Positions 1 through 10,880 of a stretch of 64,000 bases of DNA are shown here, one piece after another (positions within the stretch are counted from its first letter, which is position 1; every line of letters starts with the position of its first letter). Location: positions 322,540,893-322,604,892 of the forward strand of contig JAUPFV010000002.1 in assembly GCA_036936605.1 (NCBI GenBank), written 5' to 3'. Source of the stretch: Limnanthes douglasii subsp. nivea (taxonomy: Eukaryota > Streptophyta > Magnoliopsida > Brassicales > Limnanthaceae). Below the pieces are notes generated by a model that searched no databases, was not told the origin of the DNA, and was given only the letters and a program-made list of their open reading frames with translations. A program made the translations under genes and the position numbers.

Positions 1-520
1 GCAGCCTCGTTTTTTACCTTTGTAGCATTTGAAGGAACATAAGATATTTTCATTGAACCTCAGGCTTTCGATTTGCTACCCTATTCTTCCATATAATGCT
101 TTCTTCAATAAAAAGTACTTTCAGCAAACTTTTCTTCTAGAAGTTTTATCTTTATAACCTTCTTCATTGGAATTAACTTCAACAAATACTTCTTCACTAT
201 AAAATGTTTTTTAGAGTATCTCCGTTAGGTGGACAACAAATAATGAAGCCTCATTGTACAACAATACTCGACCATAACCTACTACGGATAAATTCGTCGG
301 GTACATAATATAGATGTAAGAATAAGAAAATTTTGAATCCTCATCCACCATTTGAGTATACTTTATGTGGGTATGGTTTTATTTTTTTCTATAAAAAGAC
401 ATCTTAACAATAAGATCCAAGAATGATAAAATAATACATAAAAAATCAAACGCATAAATAATAAAGTCAAAGAAGAAAGCTTATAGGAGATGACGGAAAT
501 TTACAACTGAAACCCCACTA
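1..520. repeat. Module I fragment of the mosaic repeat, first copy
   Basis: Matches, with many substitutions and small indels, the stretch at about 41880-42290. Both contain the words 'gaacataagatattttca' and 'catttgagta' in the same order. No open frame is kept. The left end lies outside the window. In the other copy, module I follows module H and precedes an F module, so this is probably the right end of a further mosaic block. Confidence 0.6.
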
Positions 521-689
521 CCGGTTGATACGAGGATTTATTGTTCCATGCTTGGTCTTCCAATTATTATAAACTAAAAGAAATTTATACTTTCATACTT
601 TTTTATAACTTAGAAGTTCCTTAAAAAATAAGAATTTTATTCCTTCAAGAAGTAGGAAAATGGGTTGGCGTTTCAGCCATAAACCTTAA

Positions 690-1600
690 CAAGGGTGACG
701 AGTACACAATATGGATCTGAAATAAGCGTTATTTATTGAAGAAAGCATTATATGGTTTGAAACAGGCTCCAAGAGCTTGGAATGAAAAACTAGACTTTTG
801 TTTACCGAATTTGGGTTATGAGAAATGTAGTCTTGAACATGCAGTTTACAAACGAAAAAATGGAGGGGATATGCAGTATATTGGTGTTTATGTGGATGAT
901 TTAGTAATAACGTACTCAAACTTGGCGAGCCTGAGAAGTTTCAAAGCAAAGATGAAAGAAATGTTTGACATGACAGATTTGGGCTTCTTAAATTTTTATG
1001 TGGGAATTGAGGTTAAACAGAGGTATGATCATGTAACTTTGAGTCAAACAAGTTATGTATAAAGGATTTTGGAGAAAAGGGGAATGCTGAGTTGTAAACC
1101 ATGTCGTGCGCCAATGGATTCAAGGCTAAAGCTAAGCAAGACTAATGGAAATCCATCCGTTGATGCAACAATGTATCGCAGTGTCATTGGGAGTTTGAGG
1201 TACTTAGTCCATACTATACCTGATATATCATTTGTTGTTGGTGTGGCTAGCCATTTCATGGAAAAACCCTCTATAAAACATATGAGTGCTATCAAACAAA
1301 TTCTTTGATATATAAAAGGTACACTCAATTTCGGTTTGAAGTATGTTAAAAGAGAACAACAAAATCCAGAGTTGATTAGATATGTTGATAGTAATCTTGA
1401 TGGAGACATTGATGATCGTAAAAGTACCTCTGGCGTTTTTTTTTTCTGGACAATGATCCAATTAGTTGGACTTCACAAAAACAGAAGGTTGTAGCACTGT
1501 CTTCATAGAAGCTGAATAAGTTGCTACTTCTGCATGAGCTTGCCAAGCAATGTGGCTCAAGAGGTTGCTGGAAGAGTTATGTGAAATTAACGAGTTGAAA
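690..1600 (+). pseudogene. Ty1/copia reverse transcriptase / RNase H remnant
   Basis: Translation gives ALYGLKQAPRAW near 742, the RT catalytic box YVDD near 890, then the RT-RNase H linker (RSVIGSLRYL near 1170) and RNase H start (DDRKSTSG near 1410), all in the standard copia order. The reading is broken by TAA at 1060-1062, TGA at 1306-1308, a frameshift in the T-run near 1438-1445, and three further stops in the RNase H part. The frame resumes as QKQKVVALSS and fades near 1600. No gag, integrase or LTR is seen beside it, so this is an old 5'-truncated fragment. Family assignment is firm, lineage is not. Confidence 0.9.
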
Positions 1601-1609
1601 TTATGTTGG

Positions 1610-2140
1610 GTTTGCATTATATACGGTTATGCCCCCATACAGTCTCCTCATGACTTCCTTAAAATTGTCACCTGATATTTTTTTATCACCATAAATGTTA
1701 ATCTGTGTATTGGTTGTTTAGTCTCTTACCCTCTATCGGATCAAATTCTGTCTTTATTTTAAATCTTATTTTACTCGATTTGAACACTCTACTATAGGCC
1801 TTCTTAAAGATCTTTCTAACCGCTTGACCTGTCTCATGTTCAAATAATTTTAATTCTAAATGTACTTATTCATCTTATCCCTAAGTTTGACACGATGTTC
1901 ACTTAATTCAAAACTTTCATACAACTGGTATAAAACCTCTTTTTTTAATATCTTCTCAGAGAAAACATGATTATGTCACCTACCAAATATAACTATACCA
2001 AATTTGTGCTCTACGTGAGTTGTATCTTGTAAGAAAGTATTGATGTATTACTATACTTATAGGTTGAATTCCTTTTCTGGATTATTTGATTCCAAAATAT
2101 AATTAAACCTAAACCAGATGAATACATCAATACCCTAGTG
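1610..2140. other. Unassigned spacer upstream of the MADS gene
   Basis: AT-rich DNA without a sustained open frame and without a match to the modules repeated elsewhere in the window. The last 200 bases or so probably hold the promoter of the MADS-box ORF. Confidence 0.5.
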
Positions 2141-2149
2141 CCTCTTCTT

Positions 2150-2156
2150 TATAAAC
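2150..2156 (+). promoter_or_regulatory. TATA box of the MADS-box gene
   Basis: TATAAAC lies 78 bases upstream of the ATG at 2234. Transcription would start near 2180 and give a leader of about 50 bases. The position and the absence of other good candidates support it. No expression evidence is available from sequence. Confidence 0.5.
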
Positions 2157-2233
2157 AGCACAAGTCCTATATTCTAGATAGACAAAAAGGTTGAACTCTT
2201 CTTCTCTCTTTTTTCCGCTGCTCTCCTGTCAAC

Positions 2234-2743
2234 ATGGTTAAGAGAAAAAATTCTTATATTGTTGATAGGGCACAGAGAAAAGCAACTTACAACCAGAGAA
2301 GCAAAGGTGTTTTGAAAATGGCCCAGGAGCTTAGCATCTTGTGCGATGTTAAGGTGTGTACAATCATACAAAGTGAGTTCGACGCTGCACCCATCATTCA
2401 ACCTTCTCTTGATGAAGCTAGAGATATTCTTCAGGAATTCATGAACATGGCACCGGAGCCGCGAGAGAAAAATATGCTCGACCAAGAGACATATCTACGC
2501 GATAAAATCCAAAAACTGTGGCAGAAGTGTGGAGAGCAAAGCAAGAAGAATCATGACATGTGGATGACTCATGTTATGTTCCAGCTCGCAAACGGTGAGA
2601 TTGAGGTAAAAGACCTCAGCTATGATGAACTCATACGGGTTATGGAGATAAACAGTCAATATCTGAAGGATATTCAAGCAAGATGCGAACTTCTCAAAAG
2701 AGCTGCAAGTACTTCCGCGAGTTCATCAGGGCCAACTCACTAA
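2234..2743 (+). CDS. Type I (M-gamma, AGL80-like) MADS-box transcription factor
   Basis: Intact 169-residue ORF, uninterrupted from ATG to TAA, without an intron as is usual for type I MADS genes. Residues 1-60 align with a MADS domain: RKAT (about 15-18), KGVLKMAQELSILC (about 24-37) and the IIQSEFDAAP strand region. Residues 75-160 match the M-gamma C-terminal region, with the recognisable pieces LDQETYLRDKI, HVMFQL and QYLKDIQARCELL, and a Ser-rich tail. Family members act as dimeric DNA-binding regulators in female gametophyte and endosperm. Oddity: the helix that normally carries a run of lysines reads YNQRSKGVLKM, so several basic DNA-contact positions are lost, and the N-terminus is short of the usual length. 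It sits alone between transposon fragments, yet has a TATA box and no stop. It could be a functional divergent copy or a young pseudogene. Confidence 0.85.
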   Translation: MVKRKNSYIVDRAQRKATYNQRSKGVLKMAQELSILCDVKVCTIIQSEFDAAPIIQPSLDEARDILQEFMNMAPEPREKNMLDQETYLRDKIQKLWQKCGEQSKKNHDMWMTHVMFQLANGEIEVKDLSYDELIRVMEINSQYLKDIQARCELLKRAASTSASSSGPTH

Positions 2744-3136
2744 ATCCAGCATTCATAATTTATAAATTTCAGGCATTGGTTGATTGTTATGTTGTCTTTT
2801 TCAGTTCATTAAAACTTCCATGAATGTTTTTTAAGGTTTTTGTTGCTTCGTCATGTTTTGGTCAGTTTATGTTTCTCCAGTTTGAAGTCTTGCGATATTC
2901 TCATGGCCGCTTATGTCTTTTATATTTTGTATCAACATTTATATGTACTGGTAAAAGATATAACTCAGTTATATCATTATCATAGTATAACATTTTGACA
3001 CCATTTTTTAGTAATTAGAAGTCAAGACCTGTCTACCATATTTATAATTTGTAGATTACTGTGAAAGTATAATAATCCTATAGAACATGTTCAACCAACC
3101 TCAACTTCCAAAACCTTTAAAATTTAACAAAACTTT
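2744..3136. other. 3' flank of the MADS gene, no further gene seen
   Basis: T-rich sequence typical of a plant 3' untranslated region follows the TAA. No second ORF or known repeat is visible until module A begins abruptly at about 3137. Confidence 0.5.
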
Positions 3137-5066
3137 TAAATTAAATAAAACACATAAACGAGTATCAACATTCGTGGATTGATTATATCCAAATATAAAT
3201 AAAATTATTTTTATCATTTACATACCAACAATTACCATAACTAATATTTTTTATCAATCGGGCTATCATTACCGCAATCAAGCATTTATTCCATTTGGAG
3301 GAGAACCATATGAAAATCAAAACACGCACATCATGGATTTTCTTGAATTTTATGACATTTAAATTTGATGAAGTTTGGTACATAAAATCAAACAACTATT
3401 TTGTATATTATCTCTTCAAGATAAATTTAATGGTTAGTTTATTTTACTGCAACCCAAAGTAAAAATGGATGAATTAGTCAAACTTTTTACCTGATATTTT
3501 CCATCAATAGCTAGATTATAAAAATACATCATCAGTTATATCTAATACAAAAATTAATCACTTTATGGGATATGATTAAGATTCTATAAGTTGTTATGAA
3601 GTTGTCTTTCTTATGAACTACCAAATTGGATGCAAATTAAACCTTTTATAACGGTTTAATACCTAACTACCGATTTATAGTACATGAAGATATCAAAGGT
3701 TTGATAAAAAATAACATACTGGAAGATGCCTATAAAATTATTGAAATCATGTTAAAAAACAATTACTCATTAGTTGTAGAACCAAATAACATTTATCAAA
3801 ATGATTTTTTTAAAACACTAAAACAAAAAGAGGAAAAAACGTTAAGAAGATGCACTAGATAAATTCATAGAGAATAGTGAAAGGTGGCTTGGGAAATCTA
3901 AGACTTATGTAAAGAATTTTCAATATTTTACTTAAATTCATAGTACATTAATCTAATATCTTGAATTCCAAATTGACTAGACCAATAATATGTTGTTGTG
4001 GAGATTCTTTCAAGATTATTTTAATAAATTTAATAAACTTCAACGACAGGGGGATCATATCACTTTTACAAGTGTTATCGAACTCGAGAAATCTCAACTG
4101 ACAAAAAGATGGGGATAATATTGAAGATGAGAAAAATATAAATAACATAATAGCTAATCCTGACGAAAATGTTAGATATCATGATTTTGACACACATAAA
4201 AACTTATTTTTAAATCATTTTTCTTTTCAACCATTTACTTGAAAACATATTCAACCATGACAATGGCGAACACATGAGAAATTGGTTGTTCCGGATTTGT
4301 AATGATATTCATGGAAGCTTGAATGCATTACTATTCTTACAGACAATTATCAACTGTTTTGATAGTGTGACTATAAGTTAAGAGATGATTGGAAGACAAC
4401 CCAATCATCACTTAAAAACAGAATTTATAAATAATATTCACCCTGATGATACTATTTACAACTAGGAGCATTATTCATAAGGATCAAAAATTAATTTGTC
4501 ACATCGATATTATTGAGTGTCGCGGGGATCACATAAAAAATTATCTTTTATGTTACTTATTCTTTTAAAAAAACTTTACTTTATTTATTATTTTGTTGTC
4601 TTTTTATCTTATATATACTCTTACATAATGTTGGCATACCGTGTTTCGATTATCCTGTAATATTATTCTTTTCATTTTTTTAAGTAATTATAGATAATGT
4701 TTGGTTTTAAGTATGGGGGTAAGGGAATTTTTTTTAAAGAAATATTATAACAATTTTATGATCACGAAATAATACAAAATTATACATTATAGAATCTTAA
4801 AATCTAATTTAGATACGGTGAATTGTTATTTAGTTGGAAAACTAATAACTACATTTTAGATTTGTATTTAATGGTTTCGAAATCATATATTTTTTATTAT
4901 TAAAATTTTAAAAAAATAATTATGATTAGAGCATTAACAGCGGAAGCCTTAAATTATACGTTAAACACTAAACAATCTACTCCAATGAATAGGTTAAGAT
5001 GGAAGTTAGTTGACGTGAAAGTAATTTTTTCTAACTCACCTGTTAAATTCCCACAGCGAGTAAGCA
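3137..5066 (+). repeat. Mosaic repeat modules A+B, copy 1, with Athila-like gag trace
   Basis: Starts at 'taaattaaataaaacacataaacgag' and matches about 14321-16200, 30077-31990 and 34866-36790. At 3641-3815 one frame reads TFYNGLIPNYRF ... IKGLIKNNILEDAYK ... NNYS, which resembles the end of the gag domain of Athila-type Ty3/gypsy elements (FYNGL, then a Glu/Leu-rich helix and NNY). This is a family inference from a short stretch. The rest is broken by stops. Near 4711 comes 'ggttttaagtatgggggtaag', a phrase like the one that follows coding DNA in Athila elements. Module B starts at about 4755 with 'atgatcacgaaataat' and ends at 5066, where it meets module G directly, modules C and D being absent. 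Confidence 0.65.
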
Positions 5067-5068
5067 TA

Positions 5069-6178
5069 TAAATCTCATTTCGTATGTTCAAACGAAAGCG
5101 TAAAATATACAACAAATTCTAACAGACCAAAATATGAGATTCTATCTAGAAAACAATTTTTTTTTAAGTTTAACACAAGTCTAAGATGAGAAAAAAACAT
5201 TTTTAGACAATAAATGGCTTCATCAAAGGCATTGAAAGCTTATAAAGTCTTTGATAATAACAAGTCTTTGAGGATTGAGTATCATTCATTGAAAAAAGAA
5301 ATTACTCCAGGGACATTAAGGTTTCATAAATTCTATAATAATGAGAGGAACTGTTTTATAAAAAATAAAGTGCTCATCGTAGACATTGAAGTATCAGAGA
5401 CATCAAAATTTAATACTTTGATAGAAAAGAAACCTTCAACTGTTTCGAAAATAGAGGGAAAATCTCCTAAACATGCCTAAACAATTCTAAAAAAACTCCA
5501 AGAAATGAACGTAATTGTTCATTAATTCAGTTTCGGCTTATTGATATTAATCAACAAATAGAGAAAATAAAGATTATTAAGTGTTTAATGAGACAACAAA
5601 TACTCATAACATAAAATTATAATCAAAATTACTCAAAAATAAACCATAGTTTAGTACAAAAGTAAAATACAACATTTTGGAAATTAAAAAAACATTCAGT
5701 AATAAGAAGTCGAGTTTAAACTTTATTTTTAGCAGCAATAACATATTTAACTGGAATAATATGAGTATGCATATCAGTTATTTGGACTTTACTACCATCA
5801 ACATTGTCAGTTTTCTCACCAACAGCTTGAATAGTACTACTCCAACCATCATCTTTATGGATACAATTTCCTTCATAAATTTGGAAAACGTAGCCTCTCT
5901 CATGTCATTCATTTCCTTATTTTCAATTTAATCAAGAAGGTCGCAATACCTGCACCATCCTTATTAAAAATCAACAAAGGAAGAGAGATAAAAATATTAT
6001 CTAGCCTCAAATCTCAAATTTAAGTTATTTTTAGTTAGTTCCATGGGCAAAAGGTGGGTTAGAAGCTTGATTTGGTTGGCTAAAATAACAAAGTGAGTTA
6101 CATCTCATGAAGATATTTTAGTGATAGTTTGAACTAAAATACACCCATGTTGGGTAGATCACCATTTGGATCCACATT
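5069..6178 (+). repeat. Mosaic repeat modules G+H, copy 1
   Basis: Matches about 40037-41150 over its whole length and 19255-19652 over its first 400 bases. It is flanked on both sides by direct repeats of module B (4755-5066 and 6181-6500), so it could be the inside of a small LTR-type element or a block inserted into B. It contains the 88-codon ORF described separately. The second half (5677-6178) is open in short frames on both strands without a recognisable domain. Confidence 0.6.
5214..5480 (+). CDS. Hypothetical 88-residue ORF of module G
   Basis: ATG to TAA, beginning MASSKALKAYKVFDNN, Lys-rich, without signal peptide or membrane segment. I do not recognise it. The same ORF can be followed from an ATG at 19408 and at 40163, but both other copies lose the frame near codon 30 because of small indels around 'ttaaaaa', while amino-acid similarity resumes in another frame (LRFHKFYNN). 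That pattern fits the 5' end of a once longer retrotransposon ORF that is now decaying. It is probably not a host gene. Confidence 0.2.
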   Translation: MASSKALKAYKVFDNNKSLRIEYHSLKKEITPGTLRFHKFYNNERNCFIKNKVLIVDIEVSETSKFNTLIEKKPSTVSKIEGKSPKHA

Positions 6179-6180
6179 AA

Positions 6181-7636
6181 TTTCATGATCACGAATAATA
6201 TAAAATTATATATATATATTATAGAATCTTAAAATCTAATTTAGATATGGTGAATTGTTATTTAGTTAGAAAACTAATAACTACATTTTAGATTTGTATT
6301 TGATTGTTTGGAAATCATATTTTTTTATGAATAACATTTTCAAAATATAAATATGATTAGAGCATTAACAACGGAAGCGTTAAATCATACGTTAAACACT
6401 AAACAATCTACTCCAATAAATATGTTAAGATGGTAGTTACTACGTGAAAGTAATTTTTCCTAACTCACGTGTTAAATTCTCATAGTGAGTGAGCATATAT
6501 ATCCTTCGTATCTGGTGGTTGTTTTTCCTTCTTTTCGTCCTTCATTTTCTTTATTTGTTATTTTATTTATTAATTAATCCCTTTTAACACCTATCATTAG
6601 AGTGGAATCAGATTAGTTCGCTAAAAATAGGTAAACCATATATGTTTTCTTACGTGTCACTAATTAACGTTTAATTTTAACACGTATGACTGTACACACT
6701 CTTATATTGTGAATATAAATTTACATCATAATTAATATCTTTAAATAATAGATTTTCCTTAGATAGTAGTTGTCATATAATAAAAATAAACAATGAATGT
6801 TTTCATAATTCTTTATTGAGTAACGAGGCCTCGTGTCTAATCAACATAGATATTTGCGTAAAAATGTAATAAACCCATACGTATTTACGTTTGTACGTTA
6901 TTTAATTTCAGTTATTAAATATTTATGGCTATTTTAACACCTAATGCTCTTTACTTACTGGAATGGAAAACATTGTTTCAATATTTGCTAAATGAATTAG
7001 TTAGGAAGCTTAAGAAAGCTAAACATTGTATAAATCAACCGAATTTATTTTAAAAATCATTTTGTTTATTCCGAGTTTATATACCATTTAGGGTGCTTTG
7101 TCCTCTAATTATCCATGCGATGTGGCTTTAGAGTCATTGAATATCACACGGATATATAACAATGATTGGGGAAAATTAAGATCACTTTGTTTATTAAAAA
7201 ACAGAAGTATTCAAGTAAAATAATCTCATGATTGTTTATATAAATAAAATATTGATTATATATTAATAATATTTTATTTAAAAAATAACTTATATAATTT
7301 GGACTTTACCAAAAATACATAGGTGTGAATTAGGTCTCACTTGTTGGTATGATATTTTCCACTTTAGATCAAGGAATCTGCACGACTTTGCTATTGGTTG
7401 TACTCTAAAAATGTCTCATACTAGTTAAGATATTTAATTCACTTATATATTCAATCTAACAGATGTGAGACAATTGATCAAGTGAAGGGTCAAGTTTATT
7501 TTGTAACACTCTTCATTAAACTTGATTCGATATAATGGGCATGATATTTACCATAGTGAGATGTAATGGCCGTGATATGTTCCATAGTGCCATCGCGGAT
7601 ATGGCCGCTTGTTAAACACATCTCTTAGTAATTCGT
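6181..7636 (+). repeat. Mosaic repeat modules B+C, copy 1
   Basis: B (6181-6500) repeats 4755-5066. C (about 6530-7636) repeats 8930-9997, 16220-17276, 31990-33050 and 36790-37900. C holds a stretch near 7111-7200 (ccatgcgatgtggctttaga) that is the best kept part in all five copies. It ends with 'tgccatcgcggatatggcc' just before the copia-derived module D. Confidence 0.65.
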
Positions 7637-8895
7637 TGTGATACCATATATTATCAATGTGTTTATTCCAATACGAATATTGCTCACATATATACACGGA
7701 TTATAGCAAGAGCTAATTATGACTATAATCAATACATCCAATCCTAGTTATGACTATAATCAACACAGTCAATGATAATTATGACCATAAATAGTAGAGT
7801 CAATTTTATTACATTCATACCTAAATTTTTGAAACAATTCATCTATATTTATTCTTAGATTACATTATAATAAAATTGCTGAAGAATTACCTACTATTCT
7901 CATATATGTTGATGATATACTATTGAGTGACAATGACTTACCTGAAATCAAATTGCTGAATAATTACCTACAATAATATTTTCACATTAAAGATCTCGAC
8001 GAGTTAAAATATTTTCTAATTATAGTTTTTCTCGATCTAAGAGATGAATATTTATCTCTCAAAGATAATATGCATTACATATTTTACAAGATACAGGAGG
8101 AATAAAATCGACCAAATCCTAATAGAGCATAACTTGAAATTCATTGATAAAGGCGGTAAACTACTTCATGACTCGACTAGATATCAAAGACTGGTTGGCA
8201 AGGTAAATATATTTGCCAACGACCATGACTGATATTTTTTACTTAGTGCGTAAATTAAGCCAATTTATGGGAGCACCTAGGAAGCCACGCGGGAATCAGT
8301 GTTAACAGTCCTATATTACATCAAGAAATCACATGGTCGAGGTTTTTTTTCATCGAAAAATAATTTGACACAAAGTGATTTTTTTATATAGATTGGGGTG
8401 CATGTTGTATGTCAAAAGGGTATGTTTGTGGTTACTGTGTTTTTCTTGGCTCATCACTCATATCATGGAAATCAAAGAAACAAATTAATGTTTCACGACC
8501 ATTTGTGGAATCAGATGATAGAGTAATGTAAAATACTTGGTCGGAATTAACCTAGTAGAGATACATGTAAAGATTTGAAGGCCGACTTGGATAAACCGAC
8601 ATCATTGTTTTGTGATAATTAATCAAGTGGCTTTACATATTGCGGCCAATCCAGTTTTTCATTAGCGTGCTAAGTATATAGGGATTGATTGTCATATAAT
8701 TCGAGAAAAACTTCAAGCTGAAATAATTCATCCATGCTATATTTTAATATAAAGATGTAATTGGCAGATATTTTTTTACTAAAGAACTTAAGAAATATTA
8801 ATTTAATTTTTTATGTAGCAAGTTGGAAATCCTTGATTTACACTCTCCAACTTGAGAGAGGTTGCTAAAGTATCTTTGTATTTATTGTAAAGTAG
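7637..8895 (+). mobile_element. Rearranged Ty1/copia fragment (module D), copy 1
   Basis: The left part (7637-7860) is a copia LTR in minus orientation, with the reverse complement of a tRNA-Met type primer site (gtgatacca) at its outer side. It is followed directly by plus-strand RT/RNase H remains: YVDDILLS near 7905, IKDLDELKYF near 7990, and the end of RNase H with a 'REKLQAEI' piece near 8705 and 'LHSPT' near 8840. Many stops. The right LTR seen in the third copy is cut off at about 8895, where a second B-C block begins. Confidence 0.75.
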
Positions 8896-8904
8896 CAAGT
8901 CGTT

Positions 8905-9997
8905 CTTTCCTAACTCACATGTTAAATATATATCCTTCGTATCTGGTGGTTGTTTTTCCTTCTTTTCTTCCTTCATTTTTCTATTTGTTATTTTATTATT
9001 AATTAATATCTTTTAACATATATCATTAGAGTGGAATCAAAGTAGTTAGCTAAAAAATAGGTAAACCATATTTATTTTCTTGCATGTCACTAATTAACCT
9101 TTAATTTTAACACGTATGACTCTACACACTCTTATATTGTGAATATAAATTTACATCATAATTAATATCTTGAAATAATAGATTTTTCTTAGATAGTAGG
9201 TGTCATATAATAAAAAAAATGTTTTCATAATGTTTTATTGAGTAGCGAGGCCCCGTGTCTAATCAATATTGATATTTTTGTGAAAATGTAATAAACCCAT
9301 ACGCATTTAGTTTTGTAGCTTATTTAATTTCAGTTATTAAATGTTTATGGCTAGTTTAACACCTAATGCTCTTAACTTACTGAAATCGAAGACACTGATT
9401 CAATATTTGCTAAATGAATTAGTTAGAAAGCATAAGAAAACTAAATATTGTATAAATCATTATGTTTATTCGGAGTTTATGTACTATTTGGGGTACTCCA
9501 TCCTCTAATTATCCATGCGATGTAGCTCTGGAGTCATTGAATATCACATGGATATATAACAATGATTGGGGAAAATTAAGATCACTTTGTTTATTAAAAA
9601 AACAAATGTATTCAAATAATCCAATATTATGTTTGTTTATATAGATAAAATATTGATTATATATTAATAATATTTTAGTTAATAAATAACTTATTTAATT
9701 TGGACTTTACCAAAAATACATAGGTGTGAATTAGGTCTCACTTACTAGTATGATATTTTTCACTTTAGATCAAGGAATCTGGACGACTTTGCTTTCGGTT
9801 GTACTCTAAAAATGTCTCATACTAGTTGAATGATTTAATTCAGTTATATATTGTATATTATTTTCAATCCAAAAAATGTGGGAAAGCTGATCAAGTCAAG
9901 GGTCAAGTTTATTTTTTAACACTCTTCATTAAACTTGATTCAATATAATGGGCATGATATTTACCATAGTGAGATGTAATGGGCGTGACATTTTCCA
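8905..9997 (+). repeat. Second B-C block, local duplication of about 6455-7575
   Basis: From 'tttcctaactcaca' at 8908 to 'ttccatag' at 9997 the sequence repeats 6455-7575 in the same order with few differences. A 40-base piece of B is missing near 8930. The block ends exactly at 'ttccatag', after which an unrelated gypsy scrap follows instead of 'tgccatcgcgg'. Confidence 0.75.
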
Positions 9998-9998
9998 T

Positions 9999-10098
9999 AG
10001 TTTGGGTAAGCAAGAATCTGAAGAGATTTTATTTGAGTTGCATGATGGTGAGGGTTCAACATACTATGGTTTCAAGTCTTTGACACGACCCGTGGCTC
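9999..10098 (+). pseudogene. Ty3/gypsy (Tat-type) integrase N-terminal scrap
   Basis: About 100 bases reading GKQESEEILFELHDGEG ... GFKSLTR, the His-containing start of the integrase zinc-binding region. The same stretch occurs in the minus-strand gypsy remnant near 21300 and in the large element near 61020. It is flanked by a C module and a LINE, with no further gypsy sequence, so it is a captured fragment. Confidence 0.75.
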
Positions 10099-10109
10099 AT
10101 GCCCTCGTC

Positions 10110-10880
10110 CCTTCCTGCCCATTACGGCTCCAACATCATTATTGACTCACGGCTGGAAAATAACCTAAAGGTTTCTGACATCATCCGTAATGGTTACTGG
10201 AATTGACCTACAAACTTGAGATCGACAAAATCTCAAAGTCGCGCTCATCTTGAGGAAATTCACAACCTTATTCTCACTCTTCCTCAACCCAACATCTTGT
10301 TGATGGATGTTCCTTTCTTGATGGCGAAGGATGGATGCAACTCTTTCACAATTAAACACACGTACAATGCTATTCGTTCGTCTGTCCCAGAAGTGGGGTG
10401 GACAGGGTTAGTATGGAATAATTACAATATTCCTCGTCATTTCTTTGTCTCTTAGCATGGGCAAGTTTTCCACAAGAGACAAGCTACTCAATTGTGGTCT
10501 AAACATCCCATCTGAATGTTCCTTATGCAACTCTGCTCATGAATCTACACCTCATCTTATCTTTGATGTTGGTTCGCCCAGAGTATATGGACCTTTACAG
10601 GTAATAAACTTGGATTTCCATTCAATACCTCGTTCTTGCAATCTTGGATCCGTGAGGCGTCAAGTTGGTCTAGTTCTCGAGACCACATTATTTGGCGAAC
10701 TTGTTTCGACGCGGCATTTACCATGTTTGGAAAGAGAGGAATTCAAGAATATTTGGTTCCGCTCTGGCCATTGCATCTTCGATAACATACCAAATTATAT
10801 TGGATCTCCGATTCAGATTTCATGGCACCAAGATTGGCTGACCCATGTAATTACAATTGACACATACTCATAATCTACCT
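10110..10880 (+). pseudogene. LINE (non-LTR) reverse transcriptase C-terminus with zf-RVT domain
   Basis: Frame one (to 10455) reads SFTIKHTYNAIR and WTGLVWNNYNIPRHFF. After a frameshift near 10445 the next frame gives FSTRDKLLNCGLNIPSECSLC, the zinc-binding motif (Cys-x2-Cys, His) of the zf-RVT domain that follows RT in plant L1-like elements. A second frameshift near 10600 leads to DHIIWRTCFDAAFTMFGKRG, the tail helix of the same family. The RT core and endonuclease are missing, as expected for a 5'-truncated LINE copy. An A-run (tttaaaaaaaag) at 11115-11127 may be its 3' end. Confidence 0.8.

Noticed and set aside
5677..5931. 84-codon ORF in module H, similar to 40649-40978
   Set aside because: Both copies are rich in Asn, Ile, Ser and Phe, as chance frames in AT-rich DNA are; the minus strand is also open in pieces and no domain is visible. 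Treated as part of the repeat.
9948..10145. 65-codon ORF as one gene
   Set aside because: It runs across three unrelated sources: module C end, gypsy integrase scrap and LINE start. Only the middle part is meaningful.
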